In this document: piece after piece, positions 44,159-50,610 of the stretch | Layout: every line of letters begins with the position of its first letter | How positions within the stretch are numbered: the stretch's first letter is position 1 | Origin: Ferrovibrio sp. | GTDB taxonomy: Bacteria; Pseudomonadota; Alphaproteobacteria; Ferrovibrionales; Ferrovibrionaceae | Reading direction: 5' to 3' | DNA length: 50,610 bases | NCBI RefSeq assembly: GCF_029255545.1 | Contig: NZ_JANLJJ010000050.1 | Span: 1-50,610, forward strand | Notes under the pieces: generated by a model | Told to the model about the DNA's origin: nothing | Seen by the model: the letters and a program-made list of their open reading frames with translations, nothing else | The model's database searches: none | Program-made: the position numbers and the translations under genes

Positions 44159-44617
44159 TCAGACCGGAACCGTCTCGGGCGGGCGCAGGTCCAGGGGCGG
44201 TTCCGGCGCGATGTGGCGGGCGGCCATCTCGGCCAGGGCGGACCGGTAATACGACAGCCGCGTGGCCAGGGCGGTCACCTCGTAAAGCGGGGTGCCGCGC
44301 AGGCGGCGTTCGGCCCCGTCGAGATCCTGCAGCAGCGGACGCAGCAGGCCGAGCTTGATCACCGGCGACAGTTCAGCCAGGCAGACCATCGGCAACCCGG
44401 CGATCATCCGGTTGAACAGCCTGGTCAGGCGCTCGCCGCGGCTTTCCGCCGGCAGGCCGGTGGCGGTACGGCTGTCGCCGCGCAACACGGCCAGCGCCTG
44501 CTGCAGGTTCTCCAGCGTCACCAGCCACTGGCCGGTGCGGCCGGGATTATCGATCAGGTCGAGTGGCAGCGGTGTTGCCTGCAGCAGGAGCAGGACGCGT
44601 CGGAGACGATCTGCCAT
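44159..44617 (-). CDS. Hypothetical protein
   Basis: A 152-residue, mostly helical soluble protein that I do not recognise. It has Leu-rich stretches (DRLRRVLLLLQATPLPLDLID; WLVTLENLQQALAVLRG) and ends in a Pro-rich tail. GAGG lies 8 nt before the ATG at 44617; an ATG at 44638 would add 7 residues. Codon usage looks normal for the window and the frame is long, so a real gene is likely. It precedes hisB by 168 nt on the same strand; two inverted repeats (GGACAGG-g-CCTGTCC at 44129-44143 and CCGGTC-a-GACCGG at 44155-44167) sit at its end. Confidence 0.6.
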   Translation of the reverse strand: MADRLRRVLLLLQATPLPLDLIDNPGRTGQWLVTLENLQQALAVLRGDSRTATGLPAESRGERLTRLFNRMIAGLPMVCLAELSPVIKLGLLRPLLQDLDGAERRLRGTPLYEVTALATRLSYYRSALAEMAARHIAPEPPLDLRPPETVPV

Positions 44618-44638
44618 GTCTGCGGCCTCAACCGTCAT

Positions 44639-45108
44639 GCCGACTCTCGCCAGACTGCTGCGGAGCAGGAGCGGGGCGCGAGACAGGGCGGACGATTGTG
44701 TCGGAAAAATTTCCTTGATTCACCGTCTTCATTAACCGTTTGGCTCGGTTGCAGGTCGGCACCAGGCGATGCCGGTTGCTACTCCAAATACGAGCAAAAA
44801 ATCCTTTGTTTACAGACCGTCGGACTCGCTTAACGAGTCCAGACTAACGGCATTACTCTTTTTTGGCGAGTGCAAATCCAAAAAAATACCGCTTTTCTGA
44901 TAGGTCGTCGAGTACATTTGTATGCAGTGGAAAGAATTAAACTAGAACTCGATAAAAATCAATTCTCGCCGTATTTACCATGTTTTAGATGCCGCGACGG
45001 GGGAATGCGCCATATCCCCGCAATGACCGGGAAACAGGGCCGGTGTGGCCGGCCACAGACTCACGCCCCGAGCCCCGGCCAGCGGCCATCGGGGCTCGGT
45101 CAGACCCG
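44639..45108. other. Intergenic AT-rich region with hairpins
   Basis: No credible gene. The segment 44700-44990 is distinctly AT-rich, with A- and T-runs, in contrast to the flanking GC-rich genes. It contains a perfect inverted repeat GGACTCG-CTTAA-CGAGTCC at 44822-44840. From 45050 the sequence turns GC-rich and holds a strong hairpin (45068-45099). It may include the promoter of the hypothetical gene and remnants from the recombination seen at 45109. Confidence 0.6.
45068..45099. terminator. GC-rich hairpin beside the orphan chemotaxis-gene end
   Basis: CCGAGCCCCG (45068-45077) and CGGGGCTCGG (45090-45099) form a perfect 10-bp stem with a 12-nt loop. No T-run follows on either strand, so efficiency as an intrinsic terminator is uncertain. 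It lies just past the orphan 56-bp repeat in the direction of minus-strand transcription and may be the original transcript end of the chemotaxis gene, now serving the VOC gene. Confidence 0.5.
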
Positions 45109-45164
45109 GGCTTTAGACGCGGAATCGCTGCAGCAGGCCGGCCAGGGCATCGGACTGGTTGGCC
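45109..45164. repeat. 56-bp direct repeat, left copy (orphan MCP 3' end)
   Basis: Identical over 56 bp to 50495-50550. On the minus strand it encodes the last 16 residues of a chemotaxis receptor (ANQSDALAGLLQRFRV) plus the stop, but no MCP reading frame precedes it: the sequence upstream on that strand is the VOC gene. It is a gene fragment that marks one border of the catabolic module. A 12-mer CCCGAGCCCCGG flanks it on both sides (45067-45078 and 45163-45174). Confidence 0.95.
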
Positions 45165-45175
45165 CGAGCCCCGGT

Positions 45176-46135
45176 CTAACGGCTGGCGGCGTCACGGAAA
45201 GCCTGTGGCGCCTGCGGTCCCCATTGTGAGTGCAGCCCGGTGCTTTTGGGATGTCGGCGGAACTCGTGGCTGTCGTTCAGCACGTCGGTATCGGTCCAGT
45301 GTTCATGGACACGGCCCCAGGGGTCTCTCCAGTAATCGAAAATCTGGCTGCCTAGGGTGTGGCGACCCAGGCCCCAGAGATGCAGGTCGCCATATTTGCG
45401 CATCATCGCGTCATGGCCTACGGCCAGATCATCGATATCCTGTACCTCGAACGACACATGATTGAGGCCGGAATTCGCGTGGCGGCCGAACATCATGACA
45501 TGATGATCGACATAGTCTTCTCCGGCATCAACACGGTTGAAGCTGGCCAGCAGAAGATTTGGATCATCCTCGGCATGCACATCGTCGGATGGCACGATGC
45601 CCAGATGCCGCCGCGCCCAGGCCACCGATTTCTCGATCTCCGGCGTGCTGATCACGGCGTGGCCGATGCGCTTCACACGGCATGGGCGATGCTCGACGCG
45701 CAGCAGATGCCCGGTTCTGGCCTGCTTGTTGTAGCCGAAATTCAGCGTTACCGGCTCGACGGCAAGAGCCGCAACAGCCTCGACGCCCCAGACCACTTCG
45801 ATGCCCATGCCGTTATGCTCGGTGAGCCGCACGCGCTTGCCGCCACCCGGCTCGTCTATGTCTTCCACTGCCGAGGCGCCATCGCCATCGCGGGACAGCT
45901 TGTGTAAATCCTCCAGCGAACGAGCCCAGAAGGCGATGCGCAGAACCGCCGGATCGCCTTTCTCGGTGATGTGAATATGATGTGCCGGGTCAGTCCCGCG
46001 CATATAAAGCGCATTGGCGGTGCGTTCAGCGCGCTCAAGGCCAAATGTGGTCAGATAGTCTTCCTGCAGGTCCAGATCGGGCGAACGCAGCCTGATCCAG
46101 GCGATGTCCCTGATGCGGATGATCGGCTCGACCAT
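45176..46135 (-). CDS. VOC-family extradiol dioxygenase-like protein
   Basis: A 319-residue two-domain vicinal-oxygen-chelate protein, the size of type I extradiol dioxygenases. The 2-His-1-Glu iron triad appears in the second half: His in RIGHAVISTPEIEKSV, His in GLNHVSFEVQDID, and Glu in GRVHEHWTDTDV. DDHVMMFG-type and YDYWRDPWG residues also fit. The start at 46135 has GAGG 6 nt upstream; an ATG at 46150 adds five residues. Probable ring-cleaving dioxygenase in an aromatic pathway; last gene of the minus-strand operon of the module. Confidence 0.86.
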   Translation of the reverse strand: MVEPIIRIRDIAWIRLRSPDLDLQEDYLTTFGLERAERTANALYMRGTDPAHHIHITEKGDPAVLRIAFWARSLEDLHKLSRDGDGASAVEDIDEPGGGKRVRLTEHNGMGIEVVWGVEAVAALAVEPVTLNFGYNKQARTGHLLRVEHRPCRVKRIGHAVISTPEIEKSVAWARRHLGIVPSDDVHAEDDPNLLLASFNRVDAGEDYVDHHVMMFGRHANSGLNHVSFEVQDIDDLAVGHDAMMRKYGDLHLWGLGRHTLGSQIFDYWRDPWGRVHEHWTDTDVLNDSHEFRRHPKSTGLHSQWGPQAPQAFRDAASR

Positions 46136-46154
46136 TGATGCCCTCGTCATGTCG

Positions 46155-47147
46155 TCACGGTTTCAGCAGGATCTTGCCCAGCACGACGCTTTGCTCGATG
46201 CGACGATGCGCCTCGGCGACTTCCGTCAGCGGTAGGGTCAGGCCAATGGCGGGCCGGATCGCGCCGCCAGCCAGCAACCCGATGACATCGGTCATGAATC
46301 GGCGCCGCCGTGGCGGATCGCCGTCATAGCTGTGCATCGAGAAGCAGCGCAGCGTCAGGCTTTTCGCCAGCAGGGCCCGCATCTCGGCAAACACATTCGC
46401 CTCCGGCACGCCAGCCATGGCATTGTAGGATACCACGCAGCCCCAGGACGCCAGCATTTTCAGGCAATCGATCAGCCCGGGGCCGCCGACATGATCGAGC
46501 ACGAGATCGACGCCGCGGCCCTCGGTGATGTCCAGCACGCGCTGCAATGGAGATTCGGTCCTGTAGTTGATGACGTGATGAGCGCCCTGCTGGCGGGCGA
46601 AGTCTGCCTTGGCCGGGGAGCTGACGCTGCCGATCACAACCATGCCGGCATGGCGGGCCAGTTGAACGGCGGCATTGCCGACTCCGCCGGCGGCGCCGGC
46701 AATGAAGATGCTGGCCGGTTTGCGTGGGCCCGCGCTTTCCTGCAGCATGGCCCAGGCAACCTGGTAATTGGGCAGACACGCGGCGGCATCGAGATCAGTT
46801 TCGGCCGGTAGCCGATAAGGCACCGCGGCCGGCACGACGAGATATTCCGTGTAGCAGCCGCCACGCTGCTTGAGATCACGGGCGGTGACCAGCACCTTGT
46901 CGCCGACTGCAAAGCCCTCAACGCCCGCGCCAATCTTAGCGATCACACCGCTCATGTCGCTACCCGGACTGGCCGGCAGAGATGGCATCCATTTATAGAC
47001 GCCGGTGCGGATCAGCACGTCGGGCCAGCCGACGCCGATGGCCGCTGCCCGCACCAGCACTTCGCCCGGGCCAGGGACTGGAACCGGTACCTCGACCGTT
47101 TCCAGCACCTCCGGCCCACCGGTCCGGTGGATCATGACTGTTTTCAC
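46155..47147 (-). CDS. Zinc-type quinone oxidoreductase / MDR-family NADPH oxidoreductase
   Basis: A 330-residue medium-chain reductase: N-terminal GroES-like domain (PGPGEVLVRAAAIGVGWPDVLIRTGVY) and a Rossmann domain with IAGAAGGVGNAAVQLARHAG. The structural and catalytic zinc ligands of alcohol dehydrogenases are absent, as in quinone oxidoreductases. The start is a GTG at 47147, 5 nt after the TctC-type gene stop. It is co-transcribed with the dioxygenase. The substrate may be an enone or quinone in the pathway (inference). Confidence 0.88.
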   Translation of the reverse strand: MKTVMIHRTGGPEVLETVEVPVPVPGPGEVLVRAAAIGVGWPDVLIRTGVYKWMPSLPASPGSDMSGVIAKIGAGVEGFAVGDKVLVTARDLKQRGGCYTEYLVVPAAVPYRLPAETDLDAAACLPNYQVAWAMLQESAGPRKPASIFIAGAAGGVGNAAVQLARHAGMVVIGSVSSPAKADFARQQGAHHVINYRTESPLQRVLDITEGRGVDLVLDHVGGPGLIDCLKMLASWGCVVSYNAMAGVPEANVFAEMRALLAKSLTLRCFSMHSYDGDPPRRRRFMTDVIGLLAGGAIRPAIGLTLPLTEVAEAHRRIEQSVVLGKILLKP

Positions 47148-47152
47148 GCGCC

Positions 47153-48124
47153 TTATTCCTGCTGCGGGATGCTGGCCTTCTTGATCACGTCGGTCCAGCG
47201 CGCGGCTTCCTTGGTCACCATGGCCTTCATCGCCTCTGGCGTGCTGCCCTGCACCTCGCCGCCCACCAATTCCCCAAGGCGGGTTTTCACGTCGGGCCGC
47301 GCCAGCGACTGCTGCACGGCGGCATTCAACCGGGCCACGATCTCCTTCGGCGTGCCCTTGGGCGCGAACAGGCCGGCCCAGGTGCGCACGTCAAAACCGG
47401 GGATGCCGCTTTCAGCTACGGTGGGTACATCCGGCATGCCGCGGAACCGCGTCGGCGAACTGACGGCAAGGGCCTTCAGCTTGCCGGCTCTAAGCTGCGG
47501 CGCCACCGTCACCGCTGTGGCGATGATGATCGGCAGCTCGCCGCTGAGCAGGCCGGTGAAAGCGGCGGCCTCGCCGCGATAAGGGATATGGTTCCACTGG
47601 ATGCCAGCCATCGAGGCGAGCAGCTCGCCAGTCAGGTGATGCGTCGAGCCAACCCCGGCCGAGCCGTAATCCAGCTTGCCCGGCTGGCTCTTGGCCTGCG
47701 CGATCAGGCCCTTGATATCGTTGGCCGGAAAATCCGGCCGGGCAGCAATGGCGAAGGCGTAATAGACCACGGTCGAGATCATCTCGAAGCTGTCGACCGG
47801 GTGAAAGGGCAGGTTCTTGTACAGGCCGGCCGACACGGCATGACCGCCGGTGGGCAGGCCTATGGTGTAGCCGTCCGGTGCTGCCTGTGCCACCACGCGG
47901 GAAGCCGTGTTGCCGCCAGCGCCGGTGCGTTGCTCCACGATCACCGGCTGTTTCAGGATTTCCGACATCGGCTGGGCCAGGATGCGTGAAATCGCATCCG
48001 CCGTGCCGCCAGCCGCGAAACCGTGAATCAAGGTGATTGGACGCGACGGATAATCGGCCGCCAGGGTCGGGCCGGCCAGCAGGACGGTACCGATCAGCGC
48101 ATAGGCAAGTTCACGCAGTTTCAT
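47153..48124 (-). CDS. TctC/Bug-family tripartite transporter substrate-binding protein
   Basis: A 323-residue periplasmic protein with a Sec signal (LRELAYALIGTVLLAGPTLAADYPSRP). The Bug signature includes PITLIHGFAAGGTADAISRIL and the conserved YGSAGVGSTHHLTGELL and VPTVAESGIPGF. GGGAG is upstream of the ATG. No TctA/TctB membrane genes are in the window, so it is an orphan binding protein, as is common for Bug proteins. It is the first gene of the minus-strand operon with the reductase and dioxygenase, so it probably captures the compound they degrade. Confidence 0.9.
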   Translation of the reverse strand: MKLRELAYALIGTVLLAGPTLAADYPSRPITLIHGFAAGGTADAISRILAQPMSEILKQPVIVEQRTGAGGNTASRVVAQAAPDGYTIGLPTGGHAVSAGLYKNLPFHPVDSFEMISTVVYYAFAIAARPDFPANDIKGLIAQAKSQPGKLDYGSAGVGSTHHLTGELLASMAGIQWNHIPYRGEAAAFTGLLSGELPIIIATAVTVAPQLRAGKLKALAVSSPTRFRGMPDVPTVAESGIPGFDVRTWAGLFAPKGTPKEIVARLNAAVQQSLARPDVKTRLGELVGGEVQGSTPEAMKAMVTKEAARWTDVIKKASIPQQE

Positions 48125-48172
48125 GTGTTTCTCTCCCTTTGTTTTTCTCGCGGCCCGGTGCCTGGGTCGCCA

Positions 48173-48207
48173 TTAATGTTTGCATTAAGACTCATTTTAT
48201 GCATAAA
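48173..48207. promoter_or_regulatory. Candidate GntR operator region
   Basis: Two inverted repeats lie in the divergent region between the Bug gene and the GntR gene: TTAATG-TTTG-CATTAA (48173-48188) and the perfect 12-bp palindrome TTTATGCATAAA (48196-48207). Both are AT-rich in a GC-rich surrounding and well placed for a dimeric FadR-type regulator. Confidence 0.5.
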
Positions 48208-48259
48208 GTCTATAAGAATGCATTTTCACCCTGCAGTGGTCCCGACATAGACTGAACCG

Positions 48260-48970
48260 ATGGAACCCACCGTCACCGTCCCGCGTCCCGATGCCGAAAC
48301 CACCTTGGTGGAGAAGGCCTACGCCGTGCTGCGCCGGGCCATCCTGCGTGGCGAGACCCTGCCCGGTGAAAAATTGAAGATCGACGTGCTGCAAAAGGAG
48401 CACGCGATTTCCAGTTCGCCGCTGCGCGAGGCGCTGAACCGCCTGACCGCCGAAGGCCTGGTGACGGCCGAAGGCAACCGTGGCTTCCGCGTGGCGCCGA
48501 TTTCGCTGGAGGATCTGCAGGACATCGTGGCAATGCGGGTCATGCTCGAGCGCGAGGCGGTCGAGGCGTCGATTGCCCAGGGTAACGACGAATGGGAAGC
48601 CCGCATCGTCGCCGCCTTTTACCGGCTCGAGCGCGAGGAAAAGCGCATCGTCGGCGACGGCGCACCGCTGTCGGAGGAATGGAGCGAGCGCCATCGCGAC
48701 TTTCACATGGCACTGCTGTCGGGTACCGGGTCGCGTCGGCTGATTAATCTTTGCGCCAGCCTGTTCGATCAGGCCGAACGCTATCGCCGTCTGTCCGCCA
48801 TCTATCGCAAGCGGCCGCGCAACAAGACCTTCGAGCACAAGCGGCTGATGGAGGCAGTGCTGGCGCGCGACGCTGCACTGGCCACGGCGCTACTGCGCGA
48901 GCATGTCGAGAAGACGGCGCAGAATGTCGCCAATGCCATGAAGGCGCAGGCCGAGGCCGCCGTCGACTGA
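48260..48970 (+). CDS. GntR-family regulator, FCD (FadR) type
   Basis: A 236-residue protein: N-terminal winged helix (EKAYAVLRRAILRGETLPGEKLKIDVLQKEHAISSSPLREALNRLTAEGLV) and a C-terminal FCD domain with the metal-binding His/Asp set (EERHRDFHMALLSGTG-like WSERHRDFHMALLSGTGSRRL, LREHVEKTAQNV). It is divergent from the Bug-reductase-dioxygenase operon and leads the FAH-AA_synth genes, so it probably controls the whole module in response to a pathway acid. Confidence 0.92.
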   Translation: MEPTVTVPRPDAETTLVEKAYAVLRRAILRGETLPGEKLKIDVLQKEHAISSSPLREALNRLTAEGLVTAEGNRGFRVAPISLEDLQDIVAMRVMLEREAVEASIAQGNDEWEARIVAAFYRLEREEKRIVGDGAPLSEEWSERHRDFHMALLSGTGSRRLINLCASLFDQAERYRRLSAIYRKRPRNKTFEHKRLMEAVLARDAALATALLREHVEKTAQNVANAMKAQAEAAVD

Positions 48971-49030
48971 TCCATCCTGAACGCCCTTTTGGGCTTCCTG
49001 TCCATCACATCATTCTGGGAGTACGCGTCG

Positions 49031-49897
49031 ATGAAACTGGCATCCTTCACCTATCAGGGGCGCGAATCCTGGGGTGCCGTGCAGGGCGACAAGATCGTTG
49101 ATCTCGGCCGGCATTTCGCCGGCAGGTATCCCGGCCTGGCCGATTTCATCGCCAGCGGCGACTTCGCCGAGCGCGACCGCATCGTGCAGGGCCTGAACGC
49201 CGACATCCCGTTATCGGACATCACCTATCTGCCGGTGATTCCGCGGCCGGAGAAAATTGTCTGCCTGGTGCGTAACTACATGGACCATCATCAGGAGGTG
49301 CTGGCTGCTGGCATGCAGCGTGAGCTGTCGGAATTCCCGCCGATCTTCCTGCGCGTCTGGCGTTCGCAGGTGGCGCATGGCCTGCCGATCATCCGCCCGA
49401 AGGTGTCGGAACAGCTCGACTGGGAAGGCGAGATGGCGCTGATCATCGGCAAGGGCGGCCGCCACATCGCGCCGGCCGATGCCTACAGCCATATCGCCGG
49501 CTATGCCTGCTACAACGATGCCAGCATCCGCGAATGGCAGTTCCATGCCAAACAGATCGCAGCGGGCAAGAATTTCGTCGGCACCGGCGCTTTCGGCCCC
49601 TGGATGGTCACGGCGGACGAAATCCCCGACCCGGAGAATCTGAAGCTCGAGCTACGCCTGAATGGCAAGATCGAACAATCATCGAATACCAGCAACCTGA
49701 TCTTCAAGATTCCGACCATCATCAATTACTGCTCCACCATATTCGATCTGGTGCCCGGCGACGTGATCGTCACCGGCACGCCAGCCGGAGTGGGCTGGAG
49801 CCGCAAACCCCCGCATTTCATGAAACATGGCGACGTGGTGGAGGTGGAGATCGAGAAGATCGGCATCCTGCGCAATCCCGTCGTCAACGAAGCCTGA
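49031..49897 (+). CDS. Fumarylacetoacetate hydrolase-family protein
   Basis: A 288-residue protein with the FAH C-terminal domain. The metal-binding Glu pair and Asp are in SEQLDWEGEMALIIGKGGRHI and the following AGYACYNDASIREWQ; GDVIVTGTPAGVGWSR is the usual late motif. The family includes acylpyruvases, 5-oxopent-3-ene-tricarboxylate decarboxylases and hydratases. GGGAG lies 9 nt before the ATG at 49031. After a ring-cleaving dioxygenase such an enzyme would process the opened product; the specific reaction is inferred. Confidence 0.9.
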   Translation: MKLASFTYQGRESWGAVQGDKIVDLGRHFAGRYPGLADFIASGDFAERDRIVQGLNADIPLSDITYLPVIPRPEKIVCLVRNYMDHHQEVLAAGMQRELSEFPPIFLRVWRSQVAHGLPIIRPKVSEQLDWEGEMALIIGKGGRHIAPADAYSHIAGYACYNDASIREWQFHAKQIAAGKNFVGTGAFGPWMVTADEIPDPENLKLELRLNGKIEQSSNTSNLIFKIPTIINYCSTIFDLVPGDVIVTGTPAGVGWSRKPPHFMKHGDVVEVEIEKIGILRNPVVNEA

Positions 49898-49913
49898 ACG
49901 CCGGAGTCCTGCC

Positions 49914-50492
49914 ATGTGGAAGGTGCGGAAATACGTTACCTCTGTCGAAGAGGTACTGCATGAACGCGGGCCCGACCTGGCCGTGCCCCTGCGTATTGGC
50001 ACGGCGGCCGTGGTGGTGAACAATCCCTATGCCGGTCGCTACGAGTCCGACCTGATGCCCGGCATGGCGGCGCTGAACGAACTCGGCCGCGAGGTCGCGC
50101 GCCGGTTGCTGAAAGCGCTGGAGGCCAAACCGGCCGAGATCGAGGCTTATGGCAAGGGTGCCATTGTCGGCGCCGATGGCGAAATGGAGCACGGCGCCAT
50201 GTGGCATCCCTCGGGTGGCTGGGGCATGCGGCAAGTACTGGGCGATACCAAGGCCATCGTGCCGGCTGGCAAGATGATCGGCACGGTCGGGGCGCGGTTG
50301 ATGATGCCGCTTGGTCATGTCAACGCCGCCTATGTGCGCTCGCATTTCAACACCATCGGACTCAGCATTGACGATGCGCCGCGATCCGACGAGATCGTCT
50401 TCGCACTGGCCATGGCAACCGGCGGCCGGCCGCATGCGCGTCTCGGCGGCTTGGCTGTGAGCGAGATCAAGGGCGTGGATGGTCTGCGCTGA
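49914..50492 (+). CDS. Amino acid synthesis family protein (AA_synth, PF06684-like)
   Basis: A 192-residue protein with the signature of the AA_synth family: KVRKYVTSVEEVLHERGPDL, AAVVVNNPYAGRYESDL, AYGKGAIVGADGEMEHGAMWHPSG and the late GRPHARLGGL. The family name is historical; function is not established, and members are often in catabolic gene clusters with FAH-type proteins and flavin reductases. GGAG lies 7 nt upstream of the ATG at 49914. The gene ends 2 nt before the right 56-bp repeat, exactly at the module border. Confidence 0.85.
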   Translation: MWKVRKYVTSVEEVLHERGPDLAVPLRIGTAAVVVNNPYAGRYESDLMPGMAALNELGREVARRLLKALEAKPAEIEAYGKGAIVGADGEMEHGAMWHPSGGWGMRQVLGDTKAIVPAGKMIGTVGARLMMPLGHVNAAYVRSHFNTIGLSIDDAPRSDEIVFALAMATGGRPHARLGGLAVSEIKGVDGLR

Positions 50493-50494
50493 TC

Positions 50495-50550
50495 GGCTTT
50501 AGACGCGGAATCGCTGCAGCAGGCCGGCCAGGGCATCGGACTGGTTGGCC
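50495..50550. repeat. 56-bp direct repeat, right copy (within MCP gene 3' end)
   Basis: Identical to 45109-45164, in the same orientation. It spans the last 17 codons (including stop) of the chemotaxis-receptor gene and a few bases beyond its stop. Because this copy continues into the intact MCP frame it is the native one. The repeat distance is 5,386 bp. Confidence 0.95.
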
Positions 50551-50610
50551 AGCGTCTGCGCCGATGCATTGGTCTGCTCGACCAGGGCGCCGTTGCGCTG
50601 GGTCATCTCG
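50499..50610 (-). CDS. Methyl-accepting chemotaxis protein (partial, C-terminal end)
   Basis: Only the last 36 codons are in the window; the gene continues past the right edge. On the minus strand it reads EMTQRNGALVEQTN, then ASAQTLANQSDALAGLLQRFRV and a TAA stop (50499-50501). This is the characteristic end of the MCP signalling domain (QRNAALVEQ / ALAxxLxxFRV). It is a receptor that controls CheA at the membrane. Its 3' 51 coding bases are duplicated at 45109. Confidence 0.88.
   Translation of the reverse strand, partial: EMTQRNGALVEQTNASAQTLANQSDALAGLLQRFRV

Noticed and set aside
45109-45164. Left repeat copy as a functional chemotaxis gene end
   Set aside because: The frame cannot extend: the adjoining minus-strand sequence is the VOC stop and coding region, so only 16 receptor codons remain.
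44870-45229. 119-codon plus-strand frame in the AT-rich region
   Set aside because: It begins at a non-ATG codon, has no ribosome site or recognisable domain, and crosses the 56-bp repeat and the end of the VOC gene.

Overview
The window is about 50.6 kb of GC-rich, densely coding DNA from an alphaproteobacterium. Evidence: a DUF1476 F1F0-ATPase inhibitor (zeta) gene, the purC-purS-purQ-purL-bolA-grxD order, a histidine cluster hisB-DUF2628-hisH-hisA ... hisF-hisE-HIT, and many Tat-type exported proteins. The lineage may be Rhodospirillales-like, but I cannot fix the genus. I recognised no rRNA, tRNA, CRISPR array, transposase or integrase.

Layout. 1-3.1 kb: a partial HxlR-type regulator divergent from an FMN quinone reductase, then a nitrilase-superfamily hydrolase, an acetyltransferase and an NTF2-like protein. 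3.1-9.1 kb (minus strand): purC, a terminator-like hairpin, purS, an unusual lipoprotein gene, purQ, purL, bolA, grxD and a clear intrinsic terminator. 9.3-14.5 kb: the ATPase inhibitor, a Tat-exported multicopper oxidase, a tightly overlapping FMN reductase / EamA transporter / MarR-GNAT fusion operon, and a serine hydrolase. 14.5-18.5 kb: a trehalose operon otsB-GH15-otsA. 18.6-21.9 kb: two alpha/beta hydrolases flanking an MddA-like methyltransferase, divergent from a MarR regulator across two tandem 17-bp inverted repeats. 21.9-24.1 kb: a TTC38-like TPR protein divergent from a TetR regulator. 24.1-32.2 kb: a membrane / [2Fe-2S] / adenylate cyclase fusion, DUF1003, an AMP-phosphorylase-like enzyme, a beta-CASP RNase-like protein and a P2-type cation ATPase.

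32.3-44.0 kb is the histidine cluster, split between hisA and hisF by about 7.2 kb. The intervening block holds a TetR regulator, a divergent nitrate/sulfonate-type ABC importer, an OsmC protein, an acyl-CoA-dehydrogenase-like flavoprotein and a PLP aminotransferase. Two near-identical inverted 15-bp sites lie in the TetR/ABC intergenic region.

45.1-50.5 kb is a compact catabolic module: extradiol-type VOC dioxygenase, quinone oxidoreductase, TctC-type binding protein, GntR regulator, fumarylacetoacetate-hydrolase-family protein and an AA_synth-family protein. It is bracketed by a perfect 56-bp direct repeat. The right copy is the 3' end of a chemotaxis-receptor gene running off the window, and the left copy is an orphan fragment of the same 3' end. 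This looks like a small genomic island or recombination footprint and is the most striking structural feature here.
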